Assembly (NCBI GenBank): GCA_964036275.1
Contig: OZ038440.1
Location: forward strand, 1,674,001 to 1,738,000
Direction of reading: 5' to 3'
Length of the DNA: 64,000 nucleotides
Origin: Litoditis marina
Taxonomy: Eukaryota > Nematoda > Chromadorea > Rhabditida > Rhabditidae
Part shown: positions 56,578 through 64,000 of the stretch, in pieces
How positions within the stretch are numbered: the stretch's first letter is position 1
How the letters are laid out: the number at the start of each line of letters is the position of its first letter
Made by a program: the position numbers and the translations under genes
Notes under the pieces: generated by a model
Seen by the model: the letters and a program-made list of their open reading frames with translations, nothing else
Told to the model about the DNA's origin: nothing
The model's database searches: none

Positions 56578-59500
56578 ATGAAAAAGGCAAAACCGCGGAA
56601 GAAGGGGAGCAGTGCGTTGCAGACAGGTAAGTCGTTTTTTACTGATCCTCGGGATTTAAAAAGTTCCCGAATTTAACTCTGCTTTACTTTGTTGTTTTTC
56701 TGATTCAGTTAAATGAGAAGTGGTTCAGATAGTCAGTATTGAGCCAACAAGCACACCTCCATCGCCTACATCTTGAGATTGTAAAAGGGGAACTTTCCGA
56801 AAAAAAGGTGAATTCTAGGCAGCAAGGACTAGCCAAGAGTCATATCTGAGGCCGTATGCATGAGACATTCCGGGCCGGGTTTGGGATGCTATCCCGAGCT
56901 GACTTGGCCGGGAAATAGCCCGGGATAGCATCCCGACCCGGCCCAGGATGTTTCATGCATACGGCCTCTGAGCGCAGTGGATATTCTCAATTGTAGACGA
57001 TATCTCAGGAAAACAACTTTGAAACAAGTGGACAGAGTTTTTTTTTTCCTTGCAAAATCGCAAAATCAGGAATAAAAAAAAACGAAAACGACCTACCCGT
57101 GGTCTGCAAAACTTTCCCACCTAAAATACCCGACTTGTTTTGCTCTTCATTCAACTTTAGAGCTCATATTCAAATCCAGCCTAGTTTTACCCCACTTTAG
57201 TTAGTTTAACTAACTCGCAAACATACAGTTAAGTTTGACATCAATTAGGCTTTTGGGAACTTTTTGATTTTGTTCACATTAGTTCCTTCCAGTTGCCGAA
57301 GACGATGGAACCCAGGTCGAAAGAGACACTCGACGATCGAAGACACCGCGGAAAAGGTCCACCGCCGTTGATCCGGCGGCACTCAAAGCCAGTCTCAAGG
57401 AGTTCACCATGAACACCGTCAAGGTATAGTCGCCGTCAAACTAATACATACAGTATCTGTATGACCTATTCCACTCAACCGTATATCTACAGTAATCGAC
57501 TGAATGCTCAAATAGATACCTTAATAGATACATCAATAGATAACTGAATAGATAAATAGACAGAAATGATACAACACCCTTTTTCAGCAATTTTGCTGAT
57601 AGTTCGATGAGAACAACACCCTTTGAAGGTAAAATCACGGGTTTTTTTTAGCGGAGGGCAGTCTTCTGAGATTCACCATTCGAAATGTTTTCGCACCAGA
57701 GTTTCGGGTTTGACCTGCACCTTAACTTTAAGTTGAATAATTCAACGTAATGTGATTTTTGAACTAAGTTCACTCAATTTATCTGGTCTGTTGTTCCAGT
57801 TGGGAGTTGCCGGTGTTATTGGCGAGTTCACCGCACTGCGAAACGCGACTCAGCCAATTGGTTCCAAGCCGAAGGCTGCCTTTGATTCTCATATGGAGAA
57901 GAACAGATACAAAGGTGAGGAATTTATATGGTCCGTACAAAACGTCAAAGGTTTCTATATGATATTCTCCTCAGAGAGAGAAAAAACGGCGCCAGGAAAG
58001 AGTTTAATCCATGTCATGAATAAAGTGAACACCGTGATAATCACGATACTATAAACCTTTTCCTTTCTGCCTCTAATTTTTTTCCAGAAATTGTTTCAAA
58101 AAAAATGTAGAAAGAGTAAAGATCACTAGTTCCACTGTTTCCCCTCTGTGTTTTGTAGTTGTGTTTACTGTTTCTGATTTCAGACGTGTTCTGCGTGGAT
58201 GCTTCTCGGGTTGAGTTGAAGTTCCCCTCTGGCTCCGATGATTATATTCATGCCAACTGGGTCAACGGGGCTGATGGATCGAAAAAATTCATCTGTACAC
58301 AGGTAAATAAGAGGCATCGTACCTATAGGTTGTGACAACAGTTGTAGTTTGATCTGATACCACACCGATGAGCAATATGATCAAACTACAAACACAACTT
58401 GATAGGGCAACCATGTAACCGTGTAGGCTCGTTCTGAAAAAAAACGAGCTCGAGGGAAGTCAAATGTACATCAATCAGAAATGTTTATTAGGCTTTTGAA
58501 GATTGTTAAATGTCACAGTTTCACAATCCGAGAATTTCGCATCAGTAAAAACCACACATAAAACTGACCACTCGCTCTAGGGTCCAAAGGACACCACAAT
58601 TGAGGACTTCTGGCGCATGGTTTGGCAGGAGAAGTGCAAGAGCATCGTAATGCTGTGCAACGAGGTGGAGTGTGGCAAGAAGAAGTGCGAGATCTACTGG
58701 CCCACTGGCGACAAACCAGTGAGTTTGCTAAAATAAAAGCACACCAATGTTGGTACTTCAAAAGTAATCTTCCTGTATGTGAAATTTGAAACCATTAAAA
58801 AGTTTCGCTGCTAATACGGTGAAAATTCACACGGAAATGATAGGCTATTTACAGCTACACGTTCGATGACTATGGAATTCGGTGACGGGTCGCCGGCGAG
58901 GTCGCCGGCGATATCGCCGGAAGGGGTTGATGGCGAGTCGCCGCTTTTCGAGTCGCCGGCGACATCGCCGGCGAGTTGCCAATTACCCTATATGATTCTT
59001 TCGCTTTTTAGCAATGATCTTTCTGTGACAGAAAATATTTTTTCAAAAGTAAATTGGCGCGTCAACGAGCCGAGAACCATATTTACGTGATTCAACAATT
59101 ATAGTCTTAATTAAACATCCATTTGTCACTCTCCGGAATCGAACCCACAACCTTCGGCGTACTGCGGCGCACACATCCTCTCGGCCATCCCGCTACGGTC
59201 TAAGAAGCGCAGCGAAGAGCTTAGTATTGCGCACCCAGCGCATTCAAACTAATGGTCGGACTAACTAATGATTGTAAATAAACTGTAATGATTCTATTGC
59301 GAATAAAATCCAAGTCTGTTGACCAATATCTCACTGTTTTTCGATTTTATCCCGATAGCAATAAACTGTCTTCAAAATCTTATTTCTTTTCCTAAAGTGA
59401 TATGTTTTGGCCAAACTGGGGAGTATGTTTCGTAACAGATGTATAATACTTTGAATAATAATAAATAGTACCTCTCTACTTGCATTTTAGTTTATAATGG

Positions 59501-61348
59501 ATGTATAGCTAAACAGCTGCTCTGATAAGTTCCAAACGCACTACACCGGCAGATCTCCAATACGATCTCATAAGTTCTAGTCTTAGCTTGAGTGAGATGG
59601 AAAGTTTAGATGGAAAGTTTATGTAAACTTTCCATCTCACTCAAATGATGACATTATACTAGTTGTTATCAAGCATGGTAAGATCAAAACTCCCTTTTAA
59701 TCGTGCTCCAACTAATTAGCTATCGAATCACGCTACTTGGCGAGTCGCCGGCGACAGTTTCCAAACTTCTTCTCAAAATCCCTATTGAAGACGCAAAAAT
59801 CGCATTTTTCACTCTCGCACATGTTTATACCTCACAACAAACTTGAATAAAAATCTTGGTTTTCTCAAAGGTTTCCAAGTTCGGCGACTCGCCGGTGATA
59901 TGAGGAACACATCGAAATGAGTGGCGACTCCCCGGCGACAAGCTCTGTTTATTTTTCACGGTTCGTATGAGTTATACAAGAAAAAGTCGTCTTTCGGTAT
60001 CATTTTCGTCATAGCCGTTGGAGTTTACCCACAAAATGCACTCAAACTTTTTTGGGTGTTCTCGATGGACAAATATTTTCGGCTTCGGCGACTTGCCGGC
60101 GACCCCAGGGACAAACCGAAATGTTTGGCGACTCGCCGGCGACAACTTCAGAGCTTTGGTTCACGTGGCGACCCGCCGGCGAACTCAATGTATCGCCGGC
60201 GACCCGCCGGCGGTATTCCGGCGACCCCTCTGCCCCGCCGGCGAGTCGCCGCCAAATTCCAGAGGAGTTAACGACAAAGAATGAACCAATAGTGCATTAG
60301 TTTCATTCTTATTTGCAACTTTCAGCTTGAATTGCCCTGTAAACTCACTGTGAAGTTCATCAAGACTGAAGATATTGAAAAACATCTGACGTCGACCAAA
60401 TTGGAGGTCACTGATGGAGAGGTTAGTCAGAGTATGGATTAGAACGAAGGAATAGTCAATCTATCGAGTTTCATATGTTTTTGGTTATATTATGTTCTTC
60501 ATTAGCTAGTCATTACCCATTCATTACGTCTCAACGACGGACTTGGAATTGTAGTCTGATCATTCGAACACAACAGAAAGTCCAACTGATGTCCAAGAAG
60601 TACCACAATCAAACTACAAACTACAGTTCGAAAATACTGAAACTTTGCTAAGACTTTCTTTTGGGTGTGAAATAATGCTTTGTAAATGTTTGTTCAGAAT
60701 CGTCATCCGGTGGAACATATTCAGTGGAAAGATTGGCCGGACCGCGGTGTTCCGGAGACGTCTCTGTCCGTTTTCCGTCTTCTGACGCGCGTCAACAAGG
60801 CCGTCCCCTGCGTCGTGCACTGCTCCGCCGGCATCGGAAGGACCGGAACCATTGTCGGACTGGATGTATTCTATTCCAAGTTGGAAAAGGGAGAAAAGGT
60901 GAGACATAACCATAACTTCCTCTCATAGTCTTTAATCTCTTCGTATTTTCAATTACGTTCGGAAAGCGCAGGAAAAAACATCAATCGTCAATCAAGTGTG
61001 ACATCAATCGGTTTTGTTGTATTCTATTCAGATTGAGCCTGCGTCGGTAGTCGAGCTAAATATGGGGATACGTTGATGTATTTTTATTACCACCTAAACT
61101 TTGTTGAAAATCAAAATATAAGATTCTACCCAAGCTGGAACCTGTTTTCTTTGCAGGCCTCGCTGGAGCAGGTGGTGCGCGATTTGCGCGAAGCCCGTCA
61201 CGGTTCCGTCCAGACGGACGTGCAGTACGCCTTCATGCACCGCATAGTCATGGCGGTGGCCGAAAACAAACGAGCCGTTGTCGCCACCGACATCGAGAAG
61301 TTCGTCGCCGACTACGACGCAATGCTGAAGACGAAGGGCTGCTGCTAG
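56578..61348 (+). CDS. classical (nematode-type) protein tyrosine phosphatase
   Basis: Eight exons (56578-56626, 57293-57423, 57800-57914, 58184-58302, 58581-58718, 60326-60421, 60698-60898, 61157-61348) join in exact phase to encode 346 aa. It dephosphorylates phosphotyrosine through a cysteinyl intermediate. Residues 1-45 are basic and disordered ([22 protein letters not shown]). The domain then follows: NRYKD at 95-99, DYIHANW at 118-124, the WPD loop (Asp231), the signature [10 protein letters not shown] with Cys258 and Arg264, and the Q-loop Gln302/Gln306. All catalytic residues are present, so it should be active. There is no signal peptide or membrane segment; it is cytosolic or nuclear. 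This single-domain form belongs to the large nematode PTP expansion, many members of which are germline/sperm expressed in C. elegans (family knowledge). The ATG follows a TTCGCAG acceptor 22 bp upstream, perhaps a trans-splice site. Confidence 0.93.
56848..56968. repeat. GC-rich 121-bp palindrome, complete copy
   Basis: GAGGCCGTATGCATGAGACAT ends the left side and ATGTTTCATGCATACGGCCTC the right. The arms pair over about 52 bp with a few mismatches around a TGACTTGGCCGGGAAAT loop. Sits in the first intron of the phosphatase gene. Confidence 0.9.
58338..58398. repeat. TGTAGTTTGAT inverted pair
   Basis: GTTGTAGTTTGATC and GATCAAACTACAAAC face each other across about 30 bp. Similar inverted pairs or half-sites occur near 1085, 10127, 11289, 40351, 52768 and 60553-60622. 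Confidence 0.6.
58868..60268. mobile_element. element with clustered TCGCCGGCGA ends, in a phosphatase intron
   Basis: Two clusters of the palindromic decamer TCGCCGGCGA (58880-58980 and 59745-60255) bound about 1.4 kb. The outer edges form imperfect inverted repeats (TGGAATTCGGTGACGGGTCG against CTGGAATTTGGCGGCGACTC). The middle is AT-rich with a tRNA-like block at 59126-59205 and a hairpin at 59590-59645. No transposase frame. It looks like a non-autonomous DNA element with subterminal repeats and lies wholly between phosphatase exons 5 and 6. Confidence 0.7.
59126..59205 (-). repeat. tRNA-like element inside the TCGCCGGCGA element
   Basis: On the minus strand an A-box (GATGGCCGAGAGG, as in serine/leucine tRNAs) and a perfect B-box (GGGTTCGATTCC) are present. 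The anticodon arm is irregular and no acceptor stem forms. Probably a tRNA pseudogene. Confidence 0.5.
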
Positions 61349-62053
61349 TAGAATGCACAAAACATTTCTCGCAAAAGTGAATGAAACGATAGTCTGTATC
61401 TGTATTTGTTAGCTATGGCTAATAAAATCTGTAAATGTGTGTTCATTTTGATGTGGTTCTGATCATAAACGAGTTGTGTGTAGAGTTTGTTTAGATAGTT
61501 TTTCATTTCATGGACTGTTTATCTACTTTCGTTCAGCCATATCGAATGTAAGCTGTCTATTTTGGTTCCGTTCTGCAGAAAGCCAGAAAGTGATTTTCGA
61601 ACAAGGAACTATATCTTAGCAAATCTCTTTTTCGTAGAAAAACCACTATAAATATTCTGCACAAAGTGATTTTCGATCTTCAGGAAATTCCCTAATGTTT
61701 GAATTGTTATTCACTGTCGCATTGTAAATCCACTTAACGCGTTTTACTCAGAAAGGCCGCTAAGTAATCAAATCAAAGTCGTAACTGTCGTCTGTCGAAT
61801 GACAAAAGCACATTAAAACAATGGTGCTACTCACACTTGTTTACAACATTGAGCATCACGTTGGTCGTGAGAGATTACGAATCAATCTTTAAAGAAGTTA
61901 CGAATTACCGCATACAGGAGCCTTTCAAATGCGACACAGCTGTTTGGTCTTTCGGTAACTTAAGCTCAGAAACTGTTTATTGTCTCACGAGAACTTCAAA
62001 GAACAAACCACTGGCACAGCGTAATTCTGATCACTTCCAGACGCCAGCGACCT
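61349..62053 (+). other. phosphatase 3' flank
   Basis: AATAAA at 61421-61426, 73 bp after the stop, is the likely poly(A) signal. Beyond it I see no gene; a 72-codon frame at 61837-62055 runs into the next palindrome and lacks gene signals. Confidence 0.6.
61421..61426 (+). terminator. poly(A) signal of the phosphatase gene
   Basis: Canonical AATAAA in GGCTAATAAAATCTG, 73 bp downstream of the stop codon, the expected distance for a nematode 3' UTR. Confidence 0.75.
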
Positions 62054-62173
62054 GAGGCCGTATGCATGAAACATCCCGGGCCGGGTTGGGATGCTATCCC
62101 GAGCTGAATTGGCCGGGAAATAGCTCGGGATAGCATCCCAACCCGGCCCGGGATGTTTCATTCATACGGCCTC
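62054..62173. repeat. GC-rich 120-bp palindrome, near-perfect copy
   Basis: GAGGCCGTATGCATGAAACAT to CCCGAGCT pairs with AGCTCGGGATAGC to ATGTTTCATTCATACGGCCTC; I see a single mismatch over about 52 bp. The loop is GAATTGGCCGGGAAAT. It has no coding capacity. Confidence 0.93.
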
Positions 62174-62744
62174 AGCACCTATGGCGGTATTTCATAAGCA
62201 CAACTAGCCAAATAAGTCACTTCAACAAATTTAGTAGTTTCCGGCTCAGTTTAAAAGGTGTTCATTTCGTTTCTTCTTAGTAACAACTCTGCCTGCAGTT
62301 CTTAGAACATGAATAGCAAACGGTGATAACAAATTGGGCAGATATCCAAAACATGTAATTTTGAATTCACACAGGTAGCTCAAATGGCTATTTGAGCTCA
62401 CAAATTATGGCCTTGAAAATAACAATCTCACACAAACGTTTGCTGTAGCTGTTGAAATAACAAACCAAGTACGGTGCTCATGAGATGTGCGACAAAATAT
62501 ACATCGTCCAGTACCTCATCACAACATAAAGATTCTGGAAGAATATTTTTTCATGTATACTCCTTCTACAACTTTTCATTAAAATGAACTTCTACTCATA
62601 ATTTTAAAGTTTCTCTAGTAACTCTAGTTGAAGATCAGCGAAAATGAGATAGAGATTTCATCCTCGTTCGGCTGTATATTTCACACCATTACATTTCTAT
62701 TTACTCTTCTTTCTCTTGTTCTCATGGGCCCGTTTCTCTGCTTT

Positions 62745-62885
62745 CTTACAATCTCACTTTCTTACAAAAAATCTTACTTTCTTACAAAAAATCTGACTTT
62801 CTTACAAAAAATCTGACTTTCTTACAATTAATCTGACTTTCTTACAATTAATCTGACTTTCTTAGAATTAATCTGACTTTCTCAA
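62745..62885. repeat. 20-bp minisatellite
   Basis: About seven units of CTGACTTTCTTACAAAAAAT, later drifting to ...ACAATTAAT. Perfectly periodic at 20 bp in the first half. Confidence 0.85.
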
Positions 62886-63715
62886 ATGAAACTAACTTTC
62901 CGACAAAATCTTACCCGAAATGTGAAAATGTGACCCTCGGGGGAAATTTTCATTATTTTGCCTCTCAACAGAACTTCATTTTTACGAGATTCCATCCCGA
63001 ATTTTATTAATTCGGGAAATTTTGATTTTCGCAACTCTCCCCTCCGTAGTAGTTTGTTTTTGTCGAATCAACGCATGAAAACGAGACATCGGTACAATGA
63101 GAATTTGAAATGGGACATTGGAATGGGACCTATAGAGGGACCCTTAGATAGAACGGAGCCATGTAACTTTCATAAGCGTAAGGGTAAAAGTAGTACGGGA
63201 CTAATCAACAGAAGTAAAAACTGAGGGGTGAAAGTAAAATGTTCCCCAATGTTTTCGACCTATGCATTTATATTCTTTTTTGAATTCACTAACCGCCAGT
63301 GAGCAGTATATTAGCCAAAGCTTTCAAAGTTGAAGCCACACAAAGTCTTATATTTCTCCATTTGACACCAAAAAGTTCGAGCTTTTTCCGTCAAGTATTC
63401 AGGAAGTCTTTTTAACAAACGGTTCATAATTTTGCTTTCAAACTTCCAGAGTTTGTAGTAGTAGAGGTGCAGGAGACACTGTTGTTGTTTATCACTATTT
63501 GCTGATACAAAAAAAAAACCGAAGACAACTCAATTTTTCCACTCCCAAGAAATATTTTAGTTCAAAAGAGAATGTTAAATGAGAAAAAAAGAGATTAGAA
63601 ACTAAAATTTGGAACAATTGGGCCTTTTCGAGAAGGTAAGGTATTTTTGTGAACGCATGAGTTTTCATGAGAAAGTAAGATTTTTCGTGAGAAAATGAGA
63701 TTTCCGTGAGAAATA
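62886..63715. other. no gene seen
   Basis: Non-coding. The stretch at about 63650-63714 (GAGAAAGTAAGATTTTTCGT repeated) is roughly the reverse complement of the 20-bp minisatellite, so 62.7-63.7 kb may be one loose foldback. Confidence 0.4.
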
Positions 63716-64000
63716 GGGTTGTTAAAGTCGAACTCGAAACTCGACTCGACTCGAAAAAACTCGAAAATTTTCGAGTTGAGTCGAACTCGAAACTCGAAAA
63801 CTCGAAATTTCTCAAAACTCGAAAACTCGAAATTTTCCAAAAACGCGACAACTCGAAAACTCGAAAACTCGAAATTTTCCAAAACTCGAAAACTCGAAAA
63901 CTCGAAAACTCGAAATTTCTCAAAACTCGAAAACTCGAAAACTCGAAAACTCGAAATTTTGAACGCGAAAACTCGAAAATCAAAATTTCGGACTCGAAAA
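63716..64000 (-). mobile_element. TA-flanked minisatellite element, copy 4 (cut by window end)
   Basis: Starts GGGTTGTTAAAGTCGAACTC preceded by TA, then a reverse-orientation AAACTCGA array. The last 40 bases match (reverse complement) the centre of copy 2 (CGAGTCCGAAATTTTGATTT). The other end lies beyond the window. Confidence 0.85.

Noticed and set aside
61094..61360. Minus-strand frame opposite the last phosphatase exon
   Set aside because: Antisense shadow of a confirmed coding exon.
62745..62885. Telomere-type repeat
   Set aside because: The unit is a 20-bp CTGACTTTCTTACAAAAAAT minisatellite; nematode telomeric TTAGGC is not present as an array.

Overview
This is nuclear DNA from a nematode, most likely Caenorhabditis or a close rhabditid relative. 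It is AT-rich, with many exons bounded by TTTCAG acceptors and GTAAGT/GTGAGT-like donors. It holds a reticulon closely resembling what I recall of nematode RET-1, a nematode-type classical tyrosine phosphatase, and dense fields of MITE-like foldback elements. No similarity search was possible. Gene names rest on motifs, and exon boundaries on splice signals and phase agreement.

Layout. 1-8.2 kb (minus): a poorly resolved gene whose first exon encodes a signal peptide. 11.65-38.3 kb (minus): the reticulon locus. Six common 3' exons (11651-14155) encode the reticulon domain. Four alternative starts (16.2, 18.1, 22.15 and 26.4 kb) splice into them in frame, giving predicted proteins of 218, 251, 269 and 575 aa. 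A further upstream run of six phase-matched exons (32.6-38.3 kb) either ends as a separate 233-aa protein or joins the locus through an unusual GC donor. Its long introns carry nested short ORFs, a 199-bp-arm inverted repeat, a 128-bp tandem array rich in TGACGTCA, long GA tracts and a minisatellite element.

44.5-48.3 kb (plus): a weakly supported multi-exon gene or decayed gene. 50.6 kb (minus): a cysteine-containing terminal exon of an unrecognised gene. 52.3-56.24 kb (minus): a gene with two alternative 3' ends, interrupted by a decayed Ty3/gypsy-type pol fragment. One of its coding exons is split by a 170-bp palindromic element flanked by CTG duplications. 56.58-61.35 kb (plus): an eight-exon 346-aa tyrosine phosphatase with all catalytic motifs, divergently transcribed from the previous gene with 334 bp between start codons. 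61.35-64 kb: repeats.

The most notable material is: the palindromic element inside a coding exon, whose removal with one CTG copy restores an open frame; a TA-flanked element family (GGGTTGTTAA termini) filled with 8-bp CGAGTTTT repeats; several families of foldback elements, some nearly perfect and therefore probably young; and short nested ORFs in reticulon introns.
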